Below are positions 1-14,060 of a stretch of DNA of 64,000 nt, piece by piece. This DNA comes from Candidatus Neomarinimicrobiota bacterium (GTDB taxonomy: Bacteria; Fidelibacterota; UBA2242; B5-G15). The stretch lies in assembly GCA_017656425.1 (NCBI GenBank), contig JACDNV010000012.1, positions 8,552 to 72,551 on the forward strand, given 5' to 3'. The first letter of the stretch is position 1, and the number at the start of each line of letters is the position of its first letter. The position numbers were made by a program, and so were the translations under genes. The notes under the pieces were generated by a model that saw only the letters and a program-made list of their open reading frames with translations, had not been told where the DNA came from and made no database searches.

Positions 1-2001
1 TTTACTTCTACAGGTACTGAAGAGATTGCGGTGAGTGCTATAAAAGAGGGACTTGATGATTATATAGTAAAATCATCGAAGCATTTTAAGCGACTTGCTC
101 CATCTATAATTAATGTATTGAAAAGTAGTGAGGAGAGGAAAAGAGCCAGAGAGCTTGAAAGTTTATATCAGGAGTTATTTGAATTTGTCCCTGTTGGATT
201 ATTTAAAATCTCACTTGATGGAGAATTTATTGATGTGAATCCAGAATTTGTGAGGATTCTTGGATATAAAGATAAAAATGAATTGATAAGTAAAAAAATC
301 AAGGATTTTCACCTTGACATCAATGATTGGCTGGACTGGAAAAGTGAAGTTGAAAAAAAATCGACTTTGGCGGGAGTTCAGGTTAAATTGCTAAAAAAGG
401 TTGGTAAAGAGATTACAGTTTTGTTAAATGCTAGGCTAATTGAAAGCCAGCGAGGTGAATTATATATTGACGGCAGTATTCAGGATATTACCAAAATTAT
501 GGAATACAGCAAAAGATTAGAGAGAAGTGAAAAAAAATACGAAATGTTGTTTAATAATTCTAATGATATAATAATTCTTGTAAAGTATAATGAAGACACA
601 GGAATGCTGGATATTATCGATATTAATGAAGCAGGGAGAAATTTCTTGGGTAATGCTAAAGTATTTAATGACATTGTTGAAGTTCCGTCCCATGTAGATT
701 TGGACTTGGTTATAGATGAAGTATACAAAAATAGGAATGTGATATTTGAAGCAATGCTGAAAGGTACAGGTGACAGAAAAATACCATTTGAAATAAATGC
801 CAGCCTGTGTTTACACGGCTCGGAAGTTTTTGTTTTTATGATCTGTCGTGATATAACCATGCGGGAAATATTAAAACAGGAAACAATTAAGGCTCAGAAA
901 CTGGAATCTCTTGGAATACTTGCAGGTGGGCTTGCTCATGATTTCAATAATATTCTTACTGTCATATTGGGAAATCTCTCACTTATAAAGCTGTTAAATA
1001 AAGATGAGTCTTTTAAGAAATATATTGCGGATATAGAAAAGTCAGTTACTCGTGCTCGGGAGATCACATCAAAACTCCTCACATTTTCACGAGGATATGC
1101 TCCCATAAAAAAGGTAACAACCATTGTCGATATTATAAAAGAATCAGCCGATTTTATCTTAAGTGGATCAAAGTCAAAAGTGGAAATAACATCTAACCAG
1201 AATTTATTTCCTGTAGAAGTGGATGTAGGACAATTTCATCAGGTATTCAACAATTTTTTTCTTAATGCTGATCAGGCTATGCCCGAAGGTGGGATTATAA
1301 GAGTAGATGTAGATAATGTCATTTTGCCTGTCAGTAGTCAAATACCTTTACCACCTGGTAAATACGTAAAAATTGAGATTGAAGATAAGGGTATTGGTAT
1401 CCCTGACAATTTAGTCCAGAGAATATTTGATCCATATTTTACTACGAAAAAGAACGGGAGCGGTCTGGGGTTGACCACAGTTTATTCTATTGTAAAAAGT
1501 CATGGAGGTCATGTAGAAGTGAAATCGGAGGTGGGTAAAGGGACAACTTTCATTATCTATATACCTGCTACCACCCAAGAGGCGGAGGAGAAAGAAGAGG
1601 AGGTTGAGGAAATAGTCAAAGGATCGGGAAGAATCCTTGTTATGGATGATAATATTATGATTAGAAGGGTAGCAGGAGATATTTTGAGGCAACTCGGTTA
1701 CTCGGTTGATTATGCCAGTGATGGTGACGAAGCTATTTTGAAGTATATAAAGGCAAAAGAGATGCGTAATCCCTTTGACCTTGTTATCCTTGATCTGACA
1801 ATTCCCGGTGGCAAGGATGGTATCGAAACATTAAAAAATTTGTTGGATTATGATAAAGATGTTAAGGCAATCTTAGCAACTGGATATGCAGATAAGATTT
1901 CAAGGGAAGAGGCTGAAAATTTAGGTTTTTGTGACATTATTTTTAAACCATACAGTATCGCCAAGTTGAGTAAAGTGATTAAAAAGATACTCATCGATTG
2001 A
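1..2001 (+). CDS. Hybrid sensor histidine kinase, REC-PAS-PAS-HisKA-HATPase-REC (5' end cut by window)
   Basis: The frame is open from base 1, and its first residues (TSTGTEEIAVSAIKEGLDDY, then IVKS) are the tail of a receiver domain. The gene therefore starts left of the window; the GTG at 31 is not a real start. Next come two PAS domains (about 65-170 and 180-290), a HisKA domain with the H-box GGLAHDFNN (His about 313), an HATPase domain (EDKGIGIP, then GSGLGL) and a C-terminal receiver with phospho-Asp in LVILDLTIP (about 598). It has no membrane segment in the visible part, so it is probably a cytoplasmic phosphorelay kinase driven by another kinase through the N-terminal receiver. The signal is unknown. 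It ends 8 bases before the next gene and is probably cotranscribed with it. Confidence 0.9.
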   Translation, partial: FTSTGTEEIAVSAIKEGLDDYIVKSSKHFKRLAPSIINVLKSSEERKRARELESLYQELFEFVPVGLFKISLDGEFIDVNPEFVRILGYKDKNELISKKIKDFHLDINDWLDWKSEVEKKSTLAGVQVKLLKKVGKEITVLLNARLIESQRGELYIDGSIQDITKIMEYSKRLERSEKKYEMLFNNSNDIIILVKYNEDTGMLDIIDINEAGRNFLGNAKVFNDIVEVPSHVDLDLVIDEVYKNRNVIFEAMLKGTGDRKIPFEINASLCLHGSEVFVFMICRDITMREILKQETIKAQKLESLGILAGGLAHDFNNILTVILGNLSLIKLLNKDESFKKYIADIEKSVTRAREITSKLLTFSRGYAPIKKVTTIVDIIKESADFILSGSKSKVEITSNQNLFPVEVDVGQFHQVFNNFFLNADQAMPEGGIIRVDVDNVILPVSSQIPLPPGKYVKIEIEDKGIGIPDNLVQRIFDPYFTTKKNGSGLGLTTVYSIVKSHGGHVEVKSEVGKGTTFIIYIPATTQEAEEKEEEVEEIVKGSGRILVMDDNIMIRRVAGDILRQLGYSVDYASDGDEAILKYIKAKEMRNPFDLVILDLTIPGGKDGIETLKNLLDYDKDVKAILATGYADKISREEAENLGFCDIIFKPYSIAKLSKVIKKILID

Positions 2002-2009
2002 GTTAAAAT

Positions 2010-2687
2010 ATGGGACACATTAGTTCTGAAGGTATTTTGAATATTTTAAATAAAAAATTATCGTTGAAGGATGAGGTAGAATTTTATAACCATTGGAGGA
2101 ATTGTAATATATGTTTAAAACGAATTTCCAGCTATATGGACAAAATGCTTGAAAAAGGGCTGTATCAATCGGGCAGGAAAGCTAAAGTATTCTTACATTG
2201 CTTAGATGTTGATGCTCTGAATATTAAAATTTATATTTATTACAGTGTAGATTTTATATTGGCTATAAGTATAAATAGTAGCTGTTCTTTTTATAAAAGT
2301 GCTGTTGATGTAGGAAAAGAAATGTTTATCACTTGCCATGGGGATTTTCTGGATCAACTAAAATCGTATTTTAATCGGGGAACACCTATAAGATATAGTA
2401 AGTTTTACCTATATTTTGAAAATAGCGTTCTTGCCAGGAAAATATTATACTTTGTTTTTTTAATTCCCCATTCGATGACATCTTCATATCATGAGGTATC
2501 ATGTATGGTTGGTCTGGAAAATGGAGCGAGATTTGTTGGTAGGGTTATGTCCAGAAATAGATTGCCCATTTTAATTCCCTGTCATAGGGTAATAAGGAAA
2601 GATGGGGCACTTGGAGGGTATTCAGCTGGTGTACAAATAAAAGAGAAGTTATTAGAACTGGAGAAAAGACATTTGGAAAGGGAATAG
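2010..2687 (+). CDS. Putative anti-sigma-type zinc finger fused to O6-alkylguanine-DNA alkyltransferase domain
   Basis: The C-terminal half (about 110-225) is an MGMT/Ogt domain: a linker like DQLKSYFNRG, the recognition-helix region NGARFVGRVMSRN, and the active-site PCHRV with alkyl-acceptor Cys191, followed by GALGGYSAG. Such proteins move alkyl groups from guanine O6 to their own cysteine. The first 45 residues instead resemble the zf-HC2 finger of anti-sigma factors, with His28-x3-Cys32-x2-Cys35 (NHWRNCNIC). The middle (55-110) is poorly conserved relative to the family. The finger could be a regulatory or protein-binding module; that is inference. Start ATG 2010 gives the full finger. 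It lies between the kinase and the HEAT lipoprotein on one strand. Confidence 0.75.
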   Translation: MGHISSEGILNILNKKLSLKDEVEFYNHWRNCNICLKRISSYMDKMLEKGLYQSGRKAKVFLHCLDVDALNIKIYIYYSVDFILAISINSSCSFYKSAVDVGKEMFITCHGDFLDQLKSYFNRGTPIRYSKFYLYFENSVLARKILYFVFLIPHSMTSSYHEVSCMVGLENGARFVGRVMSRNRLPILIPCHRVIRKDGALGGYSAGVQIKEKLLELEKRHLERE

Positions 2688-4609
2688 TGGTGAAAATTCT
2701 TAAACAGGGATTGTTTTTTACTTTATTCATTTTTCTTTTTCTGTGTATGTGTGAGCAATCTCAAGATGATCAATTAAAAGAATTATATAAATATTATATA
2801 GAAGGGCGGCTAGAGGATAAATGTAAGAAATTTCTTAGCAGCAAATTCCCTGAAGTTAAAAGCAGACTTGCGTATATATTATCGGCTGAGGCTGATACTT
2901 GTTATTTGAAAATATTAAGTGAGTTCATAAATGATAAGATAGCATCTGTAAGATTGGCATCTGCTTATAGTCTTGGATATGTTAATTCCTTCGAAGCCAG
3001 GAAGATTTTGTTTGAAAGATTTAATACTGAGTGGGATTACGATATAAAAGTGGAAATAATGAAAGCAATTGGTAAAATTGGTACGGAGGCTGATCTGAGA
3101 TATCTGGTTCTAGAAAATTATCCAGAAGATGATTTACTATTTGAGTCACTTTATTACTTTTTCGCTCGTGGTATATACACCGAAGGAAGAATAAACTTTT
3201 TAATAAATACAATTGTAAATGGCTCTTATAATAATAAAAAATTAGCATTGAAGATTCTGTCAGAAGCCAAAATCCCTGGAATAAGTTTTAATCTCAAACC
3301 AATATTTAATGAATTGTTAAAAAATGATTTTATGAAATTTTCTCCTCTTATAATCCCTGTCGCAACAAAATTTAACCAGGTTGATAGTAATATTATAAAT
3401 ACTGTTATCTCTATTAGCAATAAGAATAGTTTACTTAGATTTATGAGGTACGCTAATAGCTACAAAAGGTATAAAAAATTCTGGAATTATTGTCTTGGAT
3501 CTGATGACGAGGTAATAAAATCGAAGGCAATTTACTTTTTATCAAAAAACTGCCGTGATATAGATTTGGAATTAGTAGAACGTATAGAAAATATTTATAA
3601 TAATTGCGGAAATTTAGATGTTAGATTATCATCTATTCAATTTTTAGCTTCGGTTTATCCTGATAGTTTGTTATTTGTCTTGTATAATGAATGTTTGCGA
3701 GAGGATTATTTGCCATATTTTCTTTCTGGACTATCCATCAGAGAGGATAGTCTTGGTTTTTACTTTTTTAAAAAGATATTGAATTCAATCGACAATAGAA
3801 CTAAATACTTATCTTATAATCTTTTAATGAATTATTTAACTAGAGATAGTTGTAATCAGGAAATTATTTCAAAGTATATCTCTTGGGGGTTGGAGAGAGA
3901 AAACCCCATTATCAATCTTATCGCGATTAATTCAATTGGTAAGTGCGGTTACTACAGTAATGAATTAACCCCAATTTTAGTTAATTTAATGAACGAAAAC
4001 CTAAATAGAGGTTCGAGTTTTCTATTTTTCGCTACTTTATCTGATATTAGTAACTATATAAGTGCCTCAGCTATGTTTTCAATTAATAGGAGGCTATTTA
4101 GAGAGAATTTTGGATTATCATATAGAAATATAGAGGAAAAATTTATTGATAAAGATATAGTAAAAAGAATTGTTGATGAAAAAAGTTGTTATTATGTGAA
4201 AGTAAAAGCGGATAAAGGAGAAATAGTAATAAAGTGTGAAAGTGATTTTGCCCCTTTTTCTGTAAAGTTTTTTATAGATTCGATAAAAAAAGGTGTTTAT
4301 AACAATAGTATTATAACCTTAGGCGATGATAATAATACTGTTATTTTCGGGGATACAACTTATGTTGGGTATACTTTCCCTGGAAGGATAATTAAAGTAG
4401 AACATTCCCCTTTAAAATTTAGCCGGAACTCCGTTGGACTATTAAATTATAACGGCGTTTATCAGTCTCATCAATTTTTTGTTACTCTTTCTGATAACGC
4501 CAACCTGGATATGGAATTTACAAGAATTGGAGAAGTAATAGAGGGATTCGAAGTGTTATACAGATTAAATAATTATGAAAAAATAAAAACAGTAGAAATT
4601 ATTGATTAG
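2687..4609 (+). CDS. HEAT-repeat lipoprotein with C-terminal cyclophilin-type peptidyl-prolyl isomerase domain
   Basis: A signal peptide ends in a lipobox-like LFLCMC (Cys about 20-22), so the protein is probably a lipoprotein. Residues 30-480 are helical HEAT-like repeats (for example DKIASVRLASAYSLGYVNS). Residues about 500-640 look like a divergent cyclophilin: KADKGEIVIKCESDFAPFSV, a GDTTYVGYTFPGRI segment where cyclophilins have GDxxxxG, a HQFFVTLSDN strand, and FTRIGEVIEGFEVL. The isomerase residues are only partly kept, so activity is uncertain. Start is GTG at 2687 (sharing one base with the previous stop) or GTG at 2690. A role in folding envelope proteins is inference. It ends two bases from the convergent gene at 4612. 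Confidence 0.75.
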   Translation: MVKILKQGLFFTLFIFLFLCMCEQSQDDQLKELYKYYIEGRLEDKCKKFLSSKFPEVKSRLAYILSAEADTCYLKILSEFINDKIASVRLASAYSLGYVNSFEARKILFERFNTEWDYDIKVEIMKAIGKIGTEADLRYLVLENYPEDDLLFESLYYFFARGIYTEGRINFLINTIVNGSYNNKKLALKILSEAKIPGISFNLKPIFNELLKNDFMKFSPLIIPVATKFNQVDSNIINTVISISNKNSLLRFMRYANSYKRYKKFWNYCLGSDDEVIKSKAIYFLSKNCRDIDLELVERIENIYNNCGNLDVRLSSIQFLASVYPDSLLFVLYNECLREDYLPYFLSGLSIREDSLGFYFFKKILNSIDNRTKYLSYNLLMNYLTRDSCNQEIISKYISWGLERENPIINLIAINSIGKCGYYSNELTPILVNLMNENLNRGSSFLFFATLSDISNYISASAMFSINRRLFRENFGLSYRNIEEKFIDKDIVKRIVDEKSCYYVKVKADKGEIVIKCESDFAPFSVKFFIDSIKKGVYNNSIITLGDDNNTVIFGDTTYVGYTFPGRIIKVEHSPLKFSRNSVGLLNYNGVYQSHQFFVTLSDNANLDMEFTRIGEVIEGFEVLYRLNNYEKIKTVEIID

Positions 4610-4611
4610 TA

Positions 4612-9392
<4,781 letters not shown>

Positions 9393-9404
9393 TTACCACA
9401 GTTA

Positions 9405-10166
9405 TTATTTTTTCCCTTTTAATAAACCATCAATAAAAGGTTTGAATAGTTCTATAGGTATCGGGAAAACAGTAGTAGAATTGTTTTCAGCTGCTATTTC
9501 TCTAAGAGTTTGTAGGTATCTCAGTTGTACCGTAATGGGTTGTTTTTGCATTATTTCTGCTGCTTCCAGCAATTTGGTTGCAGCCTGAAATTCACCCTCG
9601 GCATTTATTATTTTGGCTCTTCTTTCTCTCTCGGCTTCAGCCTGCCTTGCCATAGCTCTCTGCATATCCTGAGGTAAGTCTACGTGCTTTATTTCTACTT
9701 GTGATACTTTAATACCCCATGGGTCAGTATGCTGGTCGAGTATTTGTTGTAAGTTGGTGTTTATTTTTTCTCTTTCTGATAATAATTCATCAAGTTCCGA
9801 CTGTCCAAGGATGCTTCTCAATGTAGTTTGAGCCAGCTGACTGGTGGCGAAGAGATAATCCTCAACTTCCACTACAGCTTTTGCAGGGTCCATAACTCTA
9901 AAATATACTACAGCATTTACCTTAACAGAAACATTATCCTTAGTTATAATATCCTGTGGTGGTACGTCCATAACGACTGTTCTTAAACTTACCTTTACCA
10001 TTTTATCTATTAAAGGGATCAGGAGTATCAAACCGGGTCCTTTTGCGCCGACAAGTCTTCCAAGTCTGAATATAACGCCCCTTTCGTATTCTTTAAGAAT
10101 CCGAATTGCACTGGACAAAAGAAGCAAAAGGAAAATGATTATCGATATTATTGAAATCTGGCTCAT
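9405..10166 (-). CDS. Slipin (stomatin/prohibitin SPFH-family membrane protein)
   Basis: An N-terminal membrane helix ([18 protein letters not shown]) precedes an SPFH domain ([36 protein letters not shown]-like core) and the coiled-coil segment [17 protein letters not shown] typical of bacterial and archaeal slipins. Start: an ATG at 10178 lies upstream, but GGAGG sits between it and the ATG at 10166 with good spacing, so 10166 (253 aa) is preferred. It is directly downstream of an NfeD serine protease, the classic slipin/NfeD pair (as in Pyrococcus PH1511/PH1510), in which the protease cleaves the slipin C-terminus. It probably organises membrane microdomains. Confidence 0.93.
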   Translation of the reverse strand: MSQISIISIIIFLLLLLSSAIRILKEYERGVIFRLGRLVGAKGPGLILLIPLIDKMVKVSLRTVVMDVPPQDIITKDNVSVKVNAVVYFRVMDPAKAVVEVEDYLFATSQLAQTTLRSILGQSELDELLSEREKINTNLQQILDQHTDPWGIKVSQVEIKHVDLPQDMQRAMARQAEAERERRAKIINAEGEFQAATKLLEAAEIMQKQPITVQLRYLQTLREIAAENNSTTVFPIPIELFKPFIDGLLKGKK

Positions 10167-10181
10167 TTTTGCCTCCATTTA

Positions 10182-11510
10182 TTATGTTAATTTTTCCACT
10201 TTTAATACCATTTGGTCTATTCCAATAACTTTTATCTTATCTCCTTTATTTATTTTAATATTGGATTTTGCCTTCCAGTATTCCCCGTGTACGAGCACCA
10301 TTCCTTCCTTATCAATATCGGTAATTGCAGAACCAACTGAACCTATTAATCCTTCACGTCCCGTTGAAACCTTCTTTTTATGTGTTTTTAACGCTAAAGA
10401 AAGTGCTAATATAAAAAGGATTGCTGTAATAACAACAATTGGGATTATTACCTGTAAAGAAACTGAGAACAATTGTTTTGGTGCTTCTTGTGTATTTATT
10501 AGCATCATTGATCCTATTATCATTGAAATTATACCCCCTATTGTTAATAAACCATAGCTTGTTATTTTTACCTCCAAAATAAATAGGATAATACCTATAG
10601 CAATTAGTGCAAGGCCGGCGTAATTTATCGGTAATATCTGAAAAGAGAAAAATGCAAGTATTAGGAATATCGCGCCTAATACACCTGGAAATATTGATCC
10701 AGGATTTGAAAGTTCGAAGAACAGACCATAAAAACCAAGGATTAGAAATAGATAAGCAATGTTAGGATCACTTATTGTATTCAGAATTTTAAAATGCCAT
10801 CCTATAGGTCTTTCAACTATTCTGGCATTAGTTGTTTTTATTATTTTTACACTAGATTTTACTTTTACCTTTTTACCATTAATTCTGGCTATCAGATCTT
10901 CAGTATCGTTTGCTATTATATCTATAACATTTTTTTCGAGAGCTTCGGTTTCAGTTATTGATACGCTTTTACGAACAGCGTCTTCTACCCATTGTTCATT
11001 TCTGCCTCGTTCGTGTGCAATGCTTTTTATGAATGCAACTGCATCGTTTGTTACCTTTTCCATCATTGTTTTAGTGTTTGCTGAGTCGGGTTTTCCTCCA
11101 AAAATACCCCCACCACCAAGATTTACCGGGTGTGCAGCGCCAATATTAGTCCCTGGTGACATTGCGGCTATATGTGCTGCTACTGTTATAAATACCCCGG
11201 CAGATGCTGCTTGTGCACCACGAGGGTAGATGTAAACAACAATTGGGATATCACTATTTAGGAAACCTTTTATTATATCTCTCATTGAGCTCATTAAACC
11301 ACCAGGGGTGTCAAGTTTGATAATCAGGCATTCAACTTTACTTGTATCTGCTTTATTTAGATTGGATAGAACGTATTTTGAAGCTATTGGATTTATAATA
11401 CCATCATATTCCAATATCCATATTTCTTTCCCGGATAAGTTAACACAAATTATTGAAAGCATTATTACTGAAATTTTTATGGTTTTTGTTATCCTTCTCA
11501 TTTTTACCAT
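10182..11510 (-). CDS. nfeD: NfeD-type membrane-bound ClpP-class serine protease
   Basis: 442 residues. A signal/membrane segment is followed by a ClpP-like protease domain (LIIKLDTPGGLMSSMRDI) with the catalytic Ser103 in GAQAASAGVF and the likely Lys193 in EALEKNVIDII, giving the Ser-Lys dyad of the PH1510 family. Four to five membrane helices follow (about 240-375), and then a soluble OB-fold NfeD domain (REGLIGSVGSAITDIDKEG, to VLVHGEYW). It lies 15 bases upstream of the slipin gene, its expected substrate and partner. Confidence 0.95.
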   Translation of the reverse strand: MVKMRRITKTIKISVIMLSIICVNLSGKEIWILEYDGIINPIASKYVLSNLNKADTSKVECLIIKLDTPGGLMSSMRDIIKGFLNSDIPIVVYIYPRGAQAASAGVFITVAAHIAAMSPGTNIGAAHPVNLGGGGIFGGKPDSANTKTMMEKVTNDAVAFIKSIAHERGRNEQWVEDAVRKSVSITETEALEKNVIDIIANDTEDLIARINGKKVKVKSSVKIIKTTNARIVERPIGWHFKILNTISDPNIAYLFLILGFYGLFFELSNPGSIFPGVLGAIFLILAFFSFQILPINYAGLALIAIGIILFILEVKITSYGLLTIGGIISMIIGSMMLINTQEAPKQLFSVSLQVIIPIVVITAILFILALSLALKTHKKKVSTGREGLIGSVGSAITDIDKEGMVLVHGEYWKAKSNIKINKGDKIKVIGIDQMVLKVEKLT

Positions 11511-11581
11511 AGTAAAATATAATTTAATATTATTTCTTACTCAATAAAATAATATGAGCTATTTTATTTGGATATAGACTT

Positions 11582-12898
11582 TTACATATTAAGAACCGTT
11601 GTAATGTTGAATCTGTGTTTTTGTAATCTTTGACTTGTTTGAGTGCCAAAATAATAAATTTCGATTAAATCTTTTGAAGTTATAAATTTATAAGAAGTGA
11701 TTATATCAAGATTTCCTATAGAAAATTTTATACCCATTGATATCTGATTTATATTTCTAAATTCGCTATTAATATCTTTATATGGTTTTGTTCTTAATTG
11801 ATAATTGAAAAGGAAATCGACATTAGTGGTCGCATGAAATATTAATCCGAAATCTATATCGTATGTCTGTTTCAGATTCGATCTTATTTCTCTATTGATT
11901 CTCCTGTCTATTTTTACTGTGTCATTGTTATCATCTATTTCGTAGAGATTACTGAAAAATTTTATATCATTCCAGCTATGAAATGTGGTATTTAATGATA
12001 ATTCGAGAGCGGTTGATTTATAACCAAATGATACAGAATATTCGATAGGATATTTCATTGAATAATCTGTTGTATCGGAATATGAGTTTAACAATAGGAT
12101 GTTTTTATTATCATCTTCTATCACTCTTTCTTCAATTTTGAAATTCTCTGTCGAATTTAATTTTAAAGGTGAGGATATTCTTACACCATAAATAAAAGAT
12201 TTATAAACGTACGTCATACCTGCTGTAATATTTCTCCCTGTATAGGTTGGTTCAATTTTTTCGATATAATTCCAGTAATAGTGAGCGTAAATATCAAGAG
12301 TATCAATCTCGTATCCATTGAAATCATAATTTCTATACCCATCATATTTGTTAAAGGATGCTCCGAGGAACAGATTTTTTCTGAACTCTACCGATGTTCC
12401 AATGCTAAGTACATATAATAAACCATTTTCAGAAATTGTATAGTTATTGTACACATTTTCAGTTCCGTTATTAACAGGATATATTCCTTCTGATTTTAAT
12501 AGCATATCATAGTTTGATACAGAGAAATAGGATACCCCTATTGCAAGGTTCCCCCGATAAACCGGGACATCCCATATCACCCCTACACCTGAGAAATTTG
12601 AATAATCCGATTGTTTGAATGAACTATTTGCTATGCCATAGGGTTCAGCATATTGTTTTACAGTGTTATTTTGAAATGAGAAATATATTTGGCTTTTATT
12701 AATAAGAGCTAAATTTGCAGGATTTGTATAAAGGGATGAAATATCTCTTATGAGTGTTGCATTGCTATTAAAAACTGATGAATAGCCAATTTCGGGAGAA
12801 ATATACTTAAAAGGTCTTAAAGCATCTTCAAAACTCTGACTATATATTAAGTTATATGTAATAACAAGTACACATAATACAATTTTTTTTATTTTCAT
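11582..12898 (-). CDS. FadL/OMPP1-like outer-membrane beta-barrel protein
   Basis: 438 residues with a signal peptide ending near YNLIYSQ. The following SSLYTNPANLALINKSQIYFS is typical of OMPP1/FadL-like and PorV-like proteins of the FCB group, where an N-terminal stretch with a TNPA motif precedes a 14-strand barrel. The rest is repeated amphipathic beta-strands, ending in a strand with a polar terminus. Substrate is unknown; hydrophobic compounds are typical for the family. It starts with ATG overlapping the stop of the tyrosine-rich lipoprotein (ATGA), which implies translational coupling and a shared location at the outer membrane. Confidence 0.7.
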   Translation of the reverse strand: MKIKKIVLCVLVITYNLIYSQSFEDALRPFKYISPEIGYSSVFNSNATLIRDISSLYTNPANLALINKSQIYFSFQNNTVKQYAEPYGIANSSFKQSDYSNFSGVGVIWDVPVYRGNLAIGVSYFSVSNYDMLLKSEGIYPVNNGTENVYNNYTISENGLLYVLSIGTSVEFRKNLFLGASFNKYDGYRNYDFNGYEIDTLDIYAHYYWNYIEKIEPTYTGRNITAGMTYVYKSFIYGVRISSPLKLNSTENFKIEERVIEDDNKNILLLNSYSDTTDYSMKYPIEYSVSFGYKSTALELSLNTTFHSWNDIKFFSNLYEIDDNNDTVKIDRRINREIRSNLKQTYDIDFGLIFHATTNVDFLFNYQLRTKPYKDINSEFRNINQISMGIKFSIGNLDIITSYKFITSKDLIEIYYFGTQTSQRLQKHRFNITTVLNM

Positions 12899-13887
12899 TT
12901 CCTTCGTCTATTTATCTTTCCGGAACTTCTTGATCGATTCCGAGAAGATGATCCACTGGATGAAGAAGTGCTTATGGATGAACTGGGTGATGAAGATGAT
13001 GATGGTCTGCTATATTCGGCTGTAGAAGTTCGGCGTATAGGAGGTGGTGATGGCGGATTGTAAATTCTACTTGGTCTATTATTTGGAGTAGATGGCGGAC
13101 TGATTTTTTTCTGTTTCTCAATTCTTGAGACATTTTTCCGGTAATCCAGGGACCTTGGGGGTTCAATCTCCCCTTTTGGTTTTCTTAAAATACGGCTGGT
13201 TTCCTGATCATTTTCCTCATTTTTAAATGTCACATTACTTGCGGCTGCTTGGGATGTTAATGGTAGATATTTAATTGAAGTGTTTCTATCAACAGTCTGT
13301 TCAGTATAGTTCTTTTTTACCCTTGTAATTTTTCTATCTTCTTCACGTGCAAATTTACGTTTGCTTTTATATTTTTCCTTCCAGTCATATATATACGGAG
13401 GATAGAATGAATTGTAGTACGATGGATATCCGGAGTAATATGGATAATAGTATGGATTATAATAATTGTAGTAATATGAGTAAAAATAAGGATCATAAAA
13501 ATATGGATTATAGAAAATAGGGGAGAATGGGTCGTAATACCAGTTGTAGAAGTATGAGCTTGCCAAATAAGGAGGATAACCCCAATTTAGGAAGCTGAAA
13601 TAAAGATAGTTATAGTATCTGTTATAAGAATACCATGGATTATACCAGTTATGGTAAGCATATGGCGGATAGTAGAAATCATTCCAGTAACCGTATCTCA
13701 GTCCAAAAAAGAAGTTTGGATTGGTAAAGGCGTAATTGCTGTATTCGTTGTGTTCGTATTGTCTTTCCCTTTTTTCTTCCTGAACATATTGACCTTCTTT
13801 TTCTGTAGGTGGAAAAATCTTTGTATAGCAGCCAGTTATCATTATTATAAAAAGCGTTAATGTGAGTAATAAATAAAATCTTTTCAT
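12895..13887 (-). CDS. Tyrosine-rich low-complexity lipoprotein with basic Ser/Arg/Pro-rich tail
   Basis: A lipoprotein signal (LTLFIIMITGCYTK) leads to a segment at about 55-165 in which roughly half the residues are Tyr, Phe, Trp, Asn or Pro (for example SYYYNYYNPYYYPYY). A basic linker follows (165-210), then a disordered tail rich in Ser, Pro and Arg ending SSRNRSRSSGKINRRRK. No known domain is recognised. Composition suggests a surface-bound, sticky or cross-linkable protein; that is inference. It is upstream of and translationally coupled to the FadL-like gene. A ggtgat ribosome-binding site precedes the ATG. Confidence 0.7.
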   Translation of the reverse strand: MKRFYLLLTLTLFIIMITGCYTKIFPPTEKEGQYVQEEKRERQYEHNEYSNYAFTNPNFFFGLRYGYWNDFYYPPYAYHNWYNPWYSYNRYYNYLYFSFLNWGYPPYLASSYFYNWYYDPFSPIFYNPYFYDPYFYSYYYNYYNPYYYPYYSGYPSYYNSFYPPYIYDWKEKYKSKRKFAREEDRKITRVKKNYTEQTVDRNTSIKYLPLTSQAAASNVTFKNEENDQETSRILRKPKGEIEPPRSLDYRKNVSRIEKQKKISPPSTPNNRPSRIYNPPSPPPIRRTSTAEYSRPSSSSSPSSSISTSSSSGSSSRNRSRSSGKINRRRK

Positions 13888-14003
13888 TTTATCACCAAGC
13901 TTTCTAATCTCAATATAATCATTTTTTTAATATATATCAACAAACCTAATTGTTTATACTAAATTACATTTATTTTGTTACATATTATTTAAAATTGGTT
14001 GTC

Positions 14004-14060
14004 ATGGAGGTAAAAAATGATTATATGGATATAAGGAATATGCTTAAATTTATTTTGTGA
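14004..14060 (+). other. Possible 18-codon leader ORF overlapping the lptF/G start
   Basis: ATG at 14004 opens an 18-codon frame whose TGA (14058-14060) overlaps the GTG start of the permease gene (14057). Internal in-frame ATGs exist at 14025 and 14040, and an AAGGA lies ahead of the latter. Such a layout could couple translation to the permease, because the GTG has no well-placed ribosome-binding site of its own. It may equally be chance in AT-rich DNA. Confidence 0.2.

Noticed and set aside
12972-13166. His-rich short frame inside the tyrosine-rich lipoprotein gene
   Set aside because: It is the shifted reading of the Ser/Arg/Pro repeat tail; the composition follows from the repeats.
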